Shown here in pieces: positions 1 to 8,228 of a DNA stretch of 38,170 nucleotides. Every line of letters begins with the position of its first letter. Position 1 is the stretch's first letter. Where the stretch lies: the NCBI RefSeq assembly GCF_002300555.2, contig NZ_NTHN02000056.1, positions 1 through 38,170 of the forward strand. The letters are read 5' to 3'. Origin of the DNA: Alloyangia mangrovi (GTDB taxonomy: Bacteria > Pseudomonadota > Alphaproteobacteria > Rhodobacterales > Rhodobacteraceae). Under the pieces are notes generated by a model that worked only from the letters and a program-made list of their open reading frames with translations, was not told the origin of the DNA and searched no databases. A program made the translations under genes and the position numbers.

Positions 1-135
1 CGCCAGTGCCCCCGCGGCGATCGCCGCGCGCAGATCGGCGGGCGCGCCGGGCAGCGCGCCGAGATTGGCGACCTCGGATCCCTCGACGCGGCCCCAGGAG
101 GCGCGGCCGTCGTGTTCAAAGCTGATGAAACGCAT
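1..135 (-). CDS. Fumarylacetoacetate hydrolase (FAH) family protein, N-terminal fragment
   Basis: The first 45 codons of a gene that continues past the left edge. It opens MRFISFEHDGRASWGRVEG, the short beta-rich N-terminal module typical of FAH-family enzymes (fumarylpyruvate, fumarylacetoacetate or acylpyruvate hydrolases), which usually run about 280 residues. The catalytic core with its metal-binding Glu/Asp residues lies outside the window, so the substrate cannot be judged. It starts 28 bp after the hydroxylase stop and is probably the next gene of the same minus-strand catabolic operon. Together with the gene at 5499-6344, this operon contains two FAH-family members. Confidence 0.75.
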   Translation of the reverse strand, partial: MRFISFEHDGRASWGRVEGSEVANLGALPGAPADLRAAIAAGALA

Positions 136-162
136 GATGGATGTCCTTCCCTGTCCCTGCCG

Positions 163-1716
163 TCACGACGAGGCGGCCTGCGCCGCCGCGGGCTGCGTCA
201 GCCCCAGCGCCCGCCCGAGGCGGGTGATCTCGGCGCTCATCTGGGGCGCGCTTGCCGCCAGCGCCGCGGTGTAGAAATCGGGGCGCAGCAGGACGTGGGC
301 CGCATCCCTCGCGCCCAACCACGCAGCGAGATGCCCCTCGGGGTCGGCCACGTCGCGGCTCAATACGAGCTGCCTTGCGCCGAGCCGCGCCAGCACCGCG
401 CCTGCCTCGGCGCTCAGCGCCGCCTCGCCGCGTGACAGCAGCACCCAGCCGCCGCCGGTCACCGCGTCGAAGAGCCCGCCGTCCGCACGCACCACGGGGT
501 TGATGAAGCGCTCGCCCGCCCCGGCGCCGACAAGGTCGGAAGCAATCGGCGCGATGAGTTCGGCCGCGGTCCGGATGTCCTGTTGCGCCCGGACCCGCAC
601 GTCGCGCGCCCTGGCCTCCTCGGGGTCGAGCACGCAGATGTACTTGCCCGCCTCGATCGCCTTGCCGATCACGTGGCGCACCTGCGCGTCGCGCTCGGCC
701 TGGTAGCTGTCGAGCAGCGTGGCGTCAGCCTGTCCCGCCAGCACCAGCTCGAGCTTCCAGGCGAGGTTGGCGACGTCGCGCAGCCCGTGGCACATGCCCT
801 GGCCGAAGAAGGGCGGCGTCTGGTGCGCGGCATCCCCGGCGAGCAGCACCGGCCCGACGCGCCAGTCGGTCGCGACCAGCCCGTGGAAACGGTAGGTGGC
901 GGCGCGGATGATCCGGTGATTTGCCCCCTGCACCCAGGGTGCGACCAGCGCTGCGACGGTCTCGGGCCGCGACATTTGCGCGTCGTCCTCGCCCGGCAGC
1001 AGCATGAATTCCCAGCGGCGGTGGTTGCCCCGCCCCGGCACGATGGTCGCCGGGCGGGAGGGGTCGCACATCATCACCGACAGGCACTGCAGGTTCGCTC
1101 CCTCGGCGACGCCCGTCAGCGCGGGGAAGGAGATCGGCCCGTCGACCTCGGCATCGACCACCAGCCAGGGCTCCTCGAAATCGAGGTCGTCGAGCGTCAC
1201 GCCAAGCGCCTTGCGCACCGTGCTGCGCGCGCCGTCGGTGCCGAGCACCCAGCGCGTGTTGATGCTCTCGCCCCCGGTCAGCGCCAGCCGGGCCTGATCG
1301 CCCAGCACCTCGAGCCCGGTCACCTCGCAGCAGAGGCGCAGCGTCACGTTCGGATGGCGCGCGAGCCCGGCGCGCAGCACCGCTTCGAGCTCGGGCTGGT
1401 AGAAGAAGTAGTCGTTGGCATAGCCGAAGGGCCGCGGCTTGCCCGCCGCGCTCAGGTAACGGATGACGCCGTGGTCGGCCCCGATGTGCAGGTGCCCGTC
1501 GGCGGGCAGCAGCAGGCCTTCGAGCGGCGCCAGCAGGTCCGCGTCGGCAAGCAGGCGGAGCATCTCGTGGTCGACATGCACCGCGCGCGGCAGCGCGTAG
1601 GGCGCGGCGTCGCGGTCGAGCACCAGCACGCGCAGCCCGGCCCGACCGAGCAGGTTCGCGGCAAAGGCGCCGACGGGACCGCAGCCGACGATGGTCACAT
1701 CCCACTCGGGCGTCAT
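163..1716 (-). CDS. FAD-dependent aromatic hydroxylase (MhpA/PHBH-like flavoprotein monooxygenase)
   Basis: A 517-residue class A flavoprotein monooxygenase. The N-terminal Rossmann motif VGCGPVGAFAANLLGRAG binds the FAD ADP moiety. A GTDGARSTVR segment is the DG motif (FAD/NADPH), and LLAGDAAHQTPPFFGQGMCHG is the GD motif contacting FAD ribose. The length and C-terminal thioredoxin-like tail resemble 3-(3-hydroxyphenyl)propionate hydroxylases (MhpA) and related phenol or resorcinol hydroxylases. I start at 1716 because GGAGG lies six bases upstream; an in-frame extension to 1776 lacks a comparable site. It lies between the TRAP permease and an FAH-family gene, so it probably performs NAD(P)H-dependent hydroxylation of the imported aromatic acid. 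The exact substrate is not readable from the sequence. Confidence 0.88.
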   Translation of the reverse strand: MTPEWDVTIVGCGPVGAFAANLLGRAGLRVLVLDRDAAPYALPRAVHVDHEMLRLLADADLLAPLEGLLLPADGHLHIGADHGVIRYLSAAGKPRPFGYANDYFFYQPELEAVLRAGLARHPNVTLRLCCEVTGLEVLGDQARLALTGGESINTRWVLGTDGARSTVRKALGVTLDDLDFEEPWLVVDAEVDGPISFPALTGVAEGANLQCLSVMMCDPSRPATIVPGRGNHRRWEFMLLPGEDDAQMSRPETVAALVAPWVQGANHRIIRAATYRFHGLVATDWRVGPVLLAGDAAHQTPPFFGQGMCHGLRDVANLAWKLELVLAGQADATLLDSYQAERDAQVRHVIGKAIEAGKYICVLDPEEARARDVRVRAQQDIRTAAELIAPIASDLVGAGAGERFINPVVRADGGLFDAVTGGGWVLLSRGEAALSAEAGAVLARLGARQLVLSRDVADPEGHLAAWLGARDAAHVLLRPDFYTAALAASAPQMSAEITRLGRALGLTQPAAAQAASS

Positions 1717-1775
1717 GTCTATTCCTCCAAGTCTTTTGGGCAGGTTTTTCAGCGAGCGGCGAGGGCGGGCCGCCA

Positions 1776-3074
1776 TCAGTAGAGTAGCCCCGGCAGCCAG
1801 AGCGCGAGCTGCGGCACCGCGAAGAGCACCACCACCAGCACCACTGGCGCGATCAGGAAGGGCAGGATGCCCCGGTAGAGCGTTCCCATCGACAGTGACG
1901 CGCTCTGCGCCTTGATGATGAAGAGGTTCATTCCCACCGGCGGGGTGATCAGCCCCAGCTCGACCAGCACCGCCACCAGCACGCCGAACCAGATCGGGTC
2001 GAAGCCGAAGCCGGTGACGACCGGCAGGAAGACCGGGACGGTGATCAGCACCATGCCGATGCCCTCGAGGAAGCAGCCCATGACGATGTAGAGCAGGATG
2101 ATCAGCGCCATCACCAGCGCCGGCGACAGCTCGGCCGCCTGCGCCAGCGCCAGCAGCTTCTCGGGCAGGCGCGTCTGGACCACGAAGTTGGCGAACATGG
2201 TGGCGCCGATGATGATCATGAAGAGCGCGCAGGAGATGATGACCGTCGCCTGCACCGCGCGGGTGAAACCCTCAAGGCTGAGCGTGCGGCGCAAGAAGCC
2301 GATCACCACCGCGCCGAAGGCGCCGACCGAGGCGGCCTCGTTGGGGCTGAAGATCCCCGCATAGATGCCGCCGATCGAGACGAGGAACAGCAACATGAAC
2401 TGCCAGGGCCGCAACAGCGCCCGGAAGCGCTCGGCCGTGGTCACCGTCTCGGCCCCCGCCGCCGGGCCCGAGCGGCCAGCGAGCAGCACAGAGACCACGA
2501 CGTAGAGCAGCATCAGCACGATGCCGGGGATCAGCGAGGCGGCGAAGAGCCGGGCCACAGAGGCCTCGGCGATCGAGCCGTAGATCACCAGGATGATCGA
2601 GGGCGGGATGAGGATGCCGAGCGAGCCGCCGGCGGCGACCGAGGCGGCGGCATAGCCGTCCTCGTAGCCCGCCTTCTGCATCTCGGGCAGGGCGATGCGG
2701 GTCATGCTGGCGGCGGTCGCCACCGACGAGCCGCAGATCGCCCCGAAGGCGCCCGAGGCGGCAATCGAGGCGATCGAAAGCCCGCCGCGCACCCCTGTGG
2801 TGAAGACGCGCGCCGCGCCGAAGAGCTCGGACGACATGCGCGAGCCCGAGGCGACCTCGCCCATCAGCACGAAGAGCGGGATGACCGAGAGCCCGTAGCT
2901 CGAGGCGGTGTCGAAGGTGCCGGTCCCGGCGAGCAGCGCGGCAACGGAAAGATCGTTGAGCAGCAGGTTCCCGACGATGCCGACCAGCGCCAGCGCCAGC
3001 CACACGGGTTGCCGCAGGAAGAGCAGCAGGAACATCGAGCCGATGCCGGTGAGGCCGAGGGCGAAGGCGCTCAT
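1776..3074 (-). CDS. TRAP transporter large permease subunit (DctM family)
   Basis: A 432-residue, strongly hydrophobic protein of the DctM family: about a dozen membrane segments with the usual glycine/proline-rich loops (for example GGSLGILIPPSIILVIYG and GLITPPVGMNLFIIK). DctM carries substrate across the inner membrane, driven by a sodium or proton gradient. Its first codon overlaps the stop of the small permease gene (ATGA, 3071-3074), showing translational coupling. With the binding protein and DctQ-type subunit just upstream it forms a complete three-gene TRAP system. Its substrate is probably the organic or aromatic acid processed by the flanking enzymes; that is inferred from context only. 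Confidence 0.93.
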   Translation of the reverse strand: MSAFALGLTGIGSMFLLLFLRQPVWLALALVGIVGNLLLNDLSVAALLAGTGTFDTASSYGLSVIPLFVLMGEVASGSRMSSELFGAARVFTTGVRGGLSIASIAASGAFGAICGSSVATAASMTRIALPEMQKAGYEDGYAAASVAAGGSLGILIPPSIILVIYGSIAEASVARLFAASLIPGIVLMLLYVVVSVLLAGRSGPAAGAETVTTAERFRALLRPWQFMLLFLVSIGGIYAGIFSPNEAASVGAFGAVVIGFLRRTLSLEGFTRAVQATVIISCALFMIIIGATMFANFVVQTRLPEKLLALAQAAELSPALVMALIILLYIVMGCFLEGIGMVLITVPVFLPVVTGFGFDPIWFGVLVAVLVELGLITPPVGMNLFIIKAQSASLSMGTLYRGILPFLIAPVVLVVVLFAVPQLALWLPGLLY

Positions 3075-3562
3075 GACTCCACCTCCGCGGCATGGGCCGC
3101 GTCCGCCGCTTGCCCGAGCACCCGGCGCAGCGCCGCCCAGCCAGTGCCTGCGAGCCCGGCGAAGGCCACGGCCCAGAGCGTCCAGAGCGGCACGCCCAGC
3201 TCCAGCGAGCGGTCGCCGTAGACATAGGCATCATGCGCCGGGCCGAACATCGACCAGCCGAGGAAGACAAGGAAGACGAGCGTGCCCAATGAGGCGAGCA
3301 GCTTCAGCAGGCCCAGCATCGCCGCGGGCAGCATGTCGTCGACGATGTCGATGAGGATCTCCCCCTGCCGCGCCACCACCGGCGCCATGCCGAAGAACAC
3401 CATGACCAGCAGCCCGAAGCCGACCACGTCATAGGCGCCCCGCACGGGGATGTTGAAGACGAAGCGCAGCACCACGTCGGCGACCACGGTGAGCATCATC
3501 ACGACGACGGCCAGCGAGGCGATGACATGGAAAAAGCGCGTCAGGCGGTCCGGGGGCATCAT
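3071..3562 (-). CDS. TRAP transporter small permease subunit (DctQ family)
   Basis: A 163-residue inner-membrane protein with four predicted membrane helices. Typical DctQ features are an N-terminal helix followed by a loop with VLRFVFNIPVRGAYD and an RQGEILIDIVDD segment before helix three. It pairs with the DctM subunit encoded immediately downstream, with a 4-bp overlap. Two adjacent ATG codons (3562 and 3559) are possible starts and neither has a strong ribosome-binding site. A long in-frame extension upstream would run through the binding-protein gene in another frame and is a shadow. A GC hairpin lies between the binding-protein stop and this start. Confidence 0.88.
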   Translation of the reverse strand: MMPPDRLTRFFHVIASLAVVVMMLTVVADVVLRFVFNIPVRGAYDVVGFGLLVMVFFGMAPVVARQGEILIDIVDDMLPAAMLGLLKLLASLGTLVFLVFLGWSMFGPAHDAYVYGDRSLELGVPLWTLWAVAFAGLAGTGWAALRRVLGQAADAAHAAEVES

Positions 3563-3597
3563 GCTCGGTCCAGTTCCAGTGAAGTGAGGGGGTCGCT

Positions 3598-3626
3598 GCG
3601 CCCGGCCCCGCGCAGGGACCGGGCGC
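3598..3626 (-). terminator. GC-rich hairpin between TRAP binding-protein and permease genes
   Basis: Arms 3598-3605 and 3619-3626 form a perfect 8-bp stem (GCGCCCGG/CCGGGCGC) around a 13-nt loop. It lies just after the binding-protein stop, and no T-run follows. It most likely acts as a partial terminator or mRNA 3'-end stabiliser, letting the binding protein be made in excess over the permeases. That role is inferred from position. Confidence 0.45.
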
Positions 3627-3632
3627 GACGGA

Positions 3633-4625
3633 TCATTGCGTGTAGGCCGACAGGAATTCCGAGCCCGGCTTGCCCGCGTCATCGACCGCCTTGACCGTGG
3701 CCGTGACGATCGGGGCGACATCGGCGCGCAACGTGGCGAGCTGGTCGTCCGACAGCTTGACGATCTGCACGCCGCCCTCCGCCATGTAGGCGCGGCCCTC
3801 GGCCTCGCCCTCGTCGAACATCTTGCCGAAGGCCTCGGCGCGATCGGGGCCGGTGGTCTCGTCCACCAGCTTGCGCAGCTCGGGGCTGAGCCGGTCATAG
3901 GCCTTGTCGCCCATGACCACCGCGAAGGCGGCCGAGGCGAAGCCGGGCTCGATCGAGTAGCCGAGCACCGGGGCAAGGTCGAAGGACTTGGTCGCCTCGA
4001 AGGGGAAGGCGGTGCCGTCCACCACGCCCTTGGCCAGCGCGTCACCGGTCTCGGCGGGCTGCACCGGCACCGGCGAGGCGCCGAGCGCCTCGATCAGCTG
4101 CTGCCAGATCGCCCCGGCGTAGCGGATTCGCAGGCCCTTGAAGACCGACAGATCCGACGGATCGGCCGACTTGAGGTGCAGTTTCAGCGGCGGGGTGACC
4201 GCCATCCACAGGATATGCGTGCCGGCATGCTCATCGGCGAGGTATCCCGGCGCCAGCTCGGTCAGCCGGCGCGAGGTGATCGCGCTGTCGTTGCCCGCGG
4301 CCGGGTAGGTCAGCGGCAGGCCGGCGAGCTCGGCCATCGGGAAGCGCCCCGGGGTCGCGCCGCTCAGCACCACCGCCACGTCCGCGGCGCCGGTCCGTGC
4401 GAGGTCGAACTGCCGCGGCGCCGGGCCGAGCTGGCCCGAGGGGAAGAGCTCGACGGTCAGTTCGCCGTTGCTCTTCGCCGCCAGTTCCTCGCCCCATTGC
4501 GTGAGCATCCGGTTGAACGCGTGGTTGGGCGGCAAGAAGGTCGAGACCTTCAGCGTTTCCGCAAATGCTGCGGGGGCGAGCCCCAATGCCAGCGCCGCGG
4601 CGCACAGCGATCCTTTGATCTTCAT
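3633..4625 (-). CDS. TRAP transporter periplasmic substrate-binding protein (DctP family)
   Basis: A 330-residue secreted binding protein. Residues 1-22 form a signal peptide (MKIKGSLCAAALALGLAPAAFA, cleavage before ETLKVS). The mature part begins with the beta strand common to DctP proteins and contains the family stretch around FKGLRIRYAG, the region carrying the conserved Arg that binds a substrate carboxylate. The start at 4625 has GTGAGGAAC upstream. DctP captures a carboxylated ligand in the periplasm and delivers it to DctQM. The ligand is unknown. The neighbouring hydroxylase, isomerase and hydrolase suggest an aromatic or related organic acid. Confidence 0.92.
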   Translation of the reverse strand: MKIKGSLCAAALALGLAPAAFAETLKVSTFLPPNHAFNRMLTQWGEELAAKSNGELTVELFPSGQLGPAPRQFDLARTGAADVAVVLSGATPGRFPMAELAGLPLTYPAAGNDSAITSRRLTELAPGYLADEHAGTHILWMAVTPPLKLHLKSADPSDLSVFKGLRIRYAGAIWQQLIEALGASPVPVQPAETGDALAKGVVDGTAFPFEATKSFDLAPVLGYSIEPGFASAAFAVVMGDKAYDRLSPELRKLVDETTGPDRAEAFGKMFDEGEAEGRAYMAEGGVQIVKLSDDQLATLRADVAPIVTATVKAVDDAGKPGSEFLSAYTQ

Positions 4626-4678
4626 GTTCCTCACTCCCTGTTTTGATCTCGTGTCCTGCCGGTCCCCTCCCGGTCCGG

Positions 4679-5476
4679 TCAGCGCAGGTCCTCCCACTTG
4701 CGCGCGAGCCCGGGCCAATGCGCCGAGCCGCCCTGCCGCATCTTCTCGCTGCCCGCCGCGTCGGCAAAGGCGGCGATCCCCGCGGCATAGCTGGGCCGCG
4801 CCTGCATCGCGGCCAGCCATGTCCCGATGGCCGGAAACTCTTCCAGCCAGAGCCCGGCGAAGCCGAGCCGCGCGATCCGGTCGACATAGGCGACCAGCGC
4901 GACGTCGACCTTCGAAAAGGACTCGCCCATCATCCAGGGCCCCTGCCCCAGCGCCGCCTGCATGTCCCCGAAGGCGCGGCGCAGCTGGCGCAGCGCCTGC
5001 TCGACGAAGACGGCATCCAGCCCCTCGTCCAGCAGCGTCCGGCGTTTCATCCGGGCCACCGGGTCGGGCATCCGCGCCAGTATCTGCGCGATCTCCTCGG
5101 GCGTGCGGCTGGCGCGGATCGCGCCGCGCATCGCGGTCGAGAAGGAAAGCGTGTTGATCGCCGCGTGGATATCCAGCGTCCGCAGCAACCAGTGCGCCGA
5201 TGCCACCTCGGCGGTGCGGCCCTTCGGCGAGAGCCGTCCGCCGCCCTTCTCGCGGTCGAGGTAGTCGAGGATCAGGCTCGACTCGACCACCACCAGCCCG
5301 TCATCGACCAGCGTCGGCACCACGGCGGCGGGGTTGAGCAGCAGGTAGGCGGGCGCGAACTGGTCGCCCTTCTGCAGGTCGAGCAGCACACCCTCATAGG
5401 GCAGGTCGAGCTCGCCGAGACACACGCGGACCTTTTGCGAGCAGACGCTGGTCGGGCCGTGGTAGAGCGTGAGCAT
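4679..5476 (-). CDS. Glutathione S-transferase-like protein, candidate maleylpyruvate/maleylacetoacetate isomerase
   Basis: A 265-residue protein with an N-terminal thioredoxin-like GST domain (LTLYHGPTSVCSQKVR near the active-site loop, VPTLVDDG and the glutathione-gripping VVESSLILDYLD segment) and an all-helical C-terminal domain. The start at 5476 has a GGAGGAGG site immediately upstream. In aromatic catabolic operons, GSTs of this shape often isomerise maleylpyruvate or maleylacetoacetate using glutathione, feeding an FAH-family hydrolase. The FAH-family gene directly upstream (22 bp) fits that pairing. Detoxifying or etherase-type GST activity cannot be excluded. It is longer than a standard zeta GST (about 215 residues). 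Confidence 0.8.
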   Translation of the reverse strand: MLTLYHGPTSVCSQKVRVCLGELDLPYEGVLLDLQKGDQFAPAYLLLNPAAVVPTLVDDGLVVVESSLILDYLDREKGGGRLSPKGRTAEVASAHWLLRTLDIHAAINTLSFSTAMRGAIRASRTPEEIAQILARMPDPVARMKRRTLLDEGLDAVFVEQALRQLRRAFGDMQAALGQGPWMMGESFSKVDVALVAYVDRIARLGFAGLWLEEFPAIGTWLAAMQARPSYAAGIAAFADAAGSEKMRQGGSAHWPGLARKWEDLR

Positions 5477-5498
5477 GGGTCCTCCTCCCCGCCTGCGG

Positions 5499-6344
5499 TC
5501 AGGTCTCGGCGGCGACCGGGTTGCGCAGCGTGCCAAGACCCTCGATCTCGACCTCGACCACGTCGCCCGCGCGCATCCAGAGCGGCGGCGTGCGCTTGGC
5601 CCCGACCCCGCCGGGCGTGCCAGTCGCGATGACGTCGCCGACCTCGAGTTCGGTGAACTCCGAGCAGTATTCGACGATCCGCGCGAGATCGAAAATCATG
5701 TCCGAGAAACGCGCCTCCTGGACGATCTCGCCGTTGAGCCGGGTGCGGATCGCCTGCGGTCCGATCTCGCCCATCTCGTCCGGGGTCATCATCCAGGGAC
5801 CGAATGCGCCTGTGCCGGGGAAGTTCTTGCCCGGGGTGAACTGGTGGGTGTGGCGCTGGTAGTCGCGGATGCTGCCGTCGTTGTAGCAGGCGTAACCGGC
5901 GATGTGGCTCAGCGCCTCGGCGCGGGGGATGTAGCGGCCGGGCTTGCCGATGACGATGGCCAGCTCGCCCTCGAAGTCGAGGTTGTCCGACACTTTCGGC
6001 ACCGGGATCGTGGCAAGATGGCCGGTCTGGCTGTTGGCGTAGCGGGCAAAGATCGTCGGATGCGCGACCTCACTGCGCCCGGTCTCCTTGCGGTGGGTCT
6101 CGTAGTTGAGCCCGACGCAGAGGATCTTCGGCGGGTTCGGCAGCACCGGCAGCCACTCGACCTCGGCCAACGGATAGGCCTGCGCCCCGGCTTCAGCCTC
6201 GGCCACGCCGGCGAGCCCGCCCGCGATCGCTGTCCGAAGATCGGCATAGCGCGCCGTCAGCGCCGCGCCGACATCGACGAAGGCCTCCTCCGTCACGATC
6301 CCCCAGCTCTGCCGTCCGGCAATCTTCACCGTCGCAAGTTTCAC
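5499..6344 (-). CDS. Fumarylacetoacetate hydrolase family protein
   Basis: A 281-residue FAH-family enzyme. The start is a GTG at 6344, chosen because GGGAGA lies six bases upstream and the protein then begins MKLATVKIAGRQSWG, matching the family. The catalytic core shows LNYETHRKE, PTIFARYANS and FEGELAIVIGK (the metal-binding E-x-E), then GYACYNDGSIRDYQ and the conserved KNFPGTGAFGPW. These enzymes cleave C-C bonds of acylpyruvates or decarboxylate/isomerise ring-fission products using Mg2+. First gene of the minus-strand catabolic operon and divergent from the GntR gene, so probably controlled by it. Confidence 0.9.
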   Translation of the reverse strand: MKLATVKIAGRQSWGIVTEEAFVDVGAALTARYADLRTAIAGGLAGVAEAEAGAQAYPLAEVEWLPVLPNPPKILCVGLNYETHRKETGRSEVAHPTIFARYANSQTGHLATIPVPKVSDNLDFEGELAIVIGKPGRYIPRAEALSHIAGYACYNDGSIRDYQRHTHQFTPGKNFPGTGAFGPWMMTPDEMGEIGPQAIRTRLNGEIVQEARFSDMIFDLARIVEYCSEFTELEVGDVIATGTPGGVGAKRTPPLWMRAGDVVEVEIEGLGTLRNPVAAET

Positions 6345-6513
6345 ACCGTGTCTCCCGTCACGCCGCGCATCGCGGCCCCTCCTCCGGCGCATCCCGGAGG
6401 CCGCCGCTGATCCTTGGGTAATATACAAATTACGACTCATCAACATAATTTATATTTTTTCTTTTCGAGGTACATAATGTATGGAGACACCAAGGAAGAG
6501 AGACGGGGACCGG
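6345..6513. promoter_or_regulatory. Divergent FAH-operon/GntR promoter region with a TACATAATGTA palindrome
   Basis: The stretch between the FAH start and the GntR start is markedly AT-rich from about 6415 to 6480, unlike the surrounding DNA, as expected for a two-way promoter. TACATAATGTA at 6471-6481 is a palindrome around a single central base and resembles short GntR-type operators. The distal half also has a GC hairpin (arms 6381-6387 and 6394-6400). Operator assignment is inference. Confidence 0.5.
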
Positions 6514-7219
6514 ATGGACCACAGCACGCCAGACAGCACCAAGACCACCAGCCTTGCCGGATCGATCCACGACCGGCTGCGCACGGATATCCTGACCGGG
6601 CGACTCGAGCCGGGGCTGAAGCTGCAGATGAAGCTGCTGACCGAGCGCTACGACGCCGGGCAGACCCCCCCTGCGCGAGGCGCTGAACCGGCTGTCCTCC
6701 GAGGGGCTGGTCGAAAGCCGGGTGCAGCGGGGCTTCTACGTGAAGCCGGTGCACCTCGACGAGCTGCGCGAGCTGACCAAGACCCGCTGCTGGCTCGAGG
6801 CGCTGGCGCTGCGCGAGTCGATCGCCCATGCCACGCCCGACTGGGACGAGGAGCTGATCATCGCCCACCACCGGCTGACCCGCACGCCGCGCTCGCTCGA
6901 CCCCGAGCGTTTCGAGGACAACCCCGAGTGGGAGCGCCTGCACCGCGACTTCCACAAGGTGCTGATTTCGCGCTGCGGCTCGACGCCGCTGCTGGAGTTC
7001 TGCGAGCAGCTGGCCGACCGGCTCTACCGCTACCGGATGCTTTCGATCCGCAAGGTCTTCACCACACGGCACGTCAAGGACGAGCATGCCGAGATCCTGC
7101 AGCTGGTGCTCGACCGCGACAGCGAGAGGGCGACCGAGGCGCTGACCCACCATTACAAGCGCACCGCCGACGCGGTACTGAAGGACCTCGGCACGCCGGA
7201 CCCGCGGGAAGACGGCTGA
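6514..7219 (+). CDS. GntR-family regulator, FCD subfamily (apparent frameshift at a C7 run)
   Basis: The first part encodes a GntR winged-helix start (SIHDRLRTDILTGRLEPG, then LKLQMKLLTERYDAGQTP). At the run of seven C at 6665-6671 the frame shifts. Reading one C fewer continues as LREALNRLSSEGLVESRVQR, the recognition helix and wing, then the FCD effector domain (RCWLEALALRESIA, LHRDFHKVLIS, DEHAEILQLVLDRD). The repaired length is 234 residues, normal for FCD regulators. FCD proteins typically bind an organic acid through a metal and release DNA. Divergence from the FAH operon suggests local control. As written, the sequence gives no functional DNA-binding protein. The start could also be the ATG at 6481. 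Confidence 0.8.
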
Positions 7220-7243
7220 GCCCCTTCCCGCGCCCGTCACGCG

Positions 7244-8197
7244 TCAGCGCTCCTGCCCGGCCAGCAGCGCCTGCAGGGTGACAAAGCCCAGAAGGTCGCG
7301 GCCGAAGGTGTCGTCGGCGGTGCCGAAATGGCTGACGATCGAGATATGGTTGTGCCCCGGCGCCGAGGCGATCAGCGGCAGGCGGCCGTCGCGCTCGGCC
7401 AGCGCCTCGATCATCCGCCGGGTCTGGTCGATGATCACGTCGGGCTCGTTCTGGGCATAGGCGATCATCACCGGGATCTCGCGCCCAGCGACCGCGCCCA
7501 CGACCGATTGCGCCGCGCGGTCCCCCTTGGCACCGTAGTAGAGCAGGTCGCGCTCGGGATCGAGGTCTCGCCCCCGCAGGTCCGCCACCGGGGGCGAGAT
7601 CAGCACCGCGCCGATCACGCCGTCATCGGCGTGCTGCAGCTCCTCGCGGAAGACGTAGTCGGCCACGTGCATCGCCCCGGCGGAATCGCCGATGACCACG
7701 ATCTTCGACGGATCGCCGCCGTGTTCAGCCACGTGCGCCGACAGCCAGCCGAGCGCCGCGCCGACGTCCTCGGCCCCGGCGGGCCACTGCGCCGCGGGCG
7801 CGAGCCGGTAATTCATCGTCACCGCGACCACGCCCTGCCGTGCGAACCAGCGCGCCATGTTGACGATCTCGCCCTTGTCGCCGCGCACGAAGCCGCCGCC
7901 ATGGACCAGCAGCACCACCGGCAGCGCCTCGGCACCCGCGGGGGCGCGGAGGTCGAGCAGGTTGCGCGCGTCCGGCCCGTAGGGTTGGTCCGCGGCGACG
8001 GTAAGCCCGGCATCGTCCGCCCCTGCCAGCATCTGACCGTAGAGCTTCATCGTGGCGCCGACCATCTCGCGCGACATCTCGCGGCCAAGCCCCTGCAGCG
8101 TGGCCAGCGCCTCGGGCGTGTCGGTGATCTGCGCCGACGCGGGCAGCGCCAGCACCGCGGCCAGCATCAGTGCGGGCAGCGAAAGTCGTGTCGTCAT
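7244..8197 (-). CDS. Secreted alpha/beta hydrolase (HSL-type esterase)
   Basis: A 317-residue protein with an N-terminal signal peptide (hydrophobic segment ending ALPASAQ at about residue 23). The oxyanion-hole motif HGGGF is at residues 99-103. The nucleophile elbow GDSAG at 170-174 has Ser172, and a candidate catalytic His lies in APGHNHIS near residue 285. This is the hormone-sensitive-lipase/carboxylesterase layout for small acyl or aryl esters. It is predicted to act in the periplasm. It converges on the GntR gene and follows a second hydrolase gene with only about 30 bp between, so it may be the last gene of the bicupin operon. Confidence 0.87.
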   Translation of the reverse strand: MTTRLSLPALMLAAVLALPASAQITDTPEALATLQGLGREMSREMVGATMKLYGQMLAGADDAGLTVAADQPYGPDARNLLDLRAPAGAEALPVVLLVHGGGFVRGDKGEIVNMARWFARQGVVAVTMNYRLAPAAQWPAGAEDVGAALGWLSAHVAEHGGDPSKIVVIGDSAGAMHVADYVFREELQHADDGVIGAVLISPPVADLRGRDLDPERDLLYYGAKGDRAAQSVVGAVAGREIPVMIAYAQNEPDVIIDQTRRMIEALAERDGRLPLIASAPGHNHISIVSHFGTADDTFGRDLLGFVTLQALLAGQER

Positions 8198-8228
8198 CTC
8201 GGGTCCTCCTCCCCTCGTTGCGCCCTCC

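Noticed and set aside
583-1782. 399-codon plus-strand open frame over the hydroxylase
   Set aside because: It mirrors a clear flavoprotein with all FAD motifs on the other strand; low-complexity His/Arg/Gln product.
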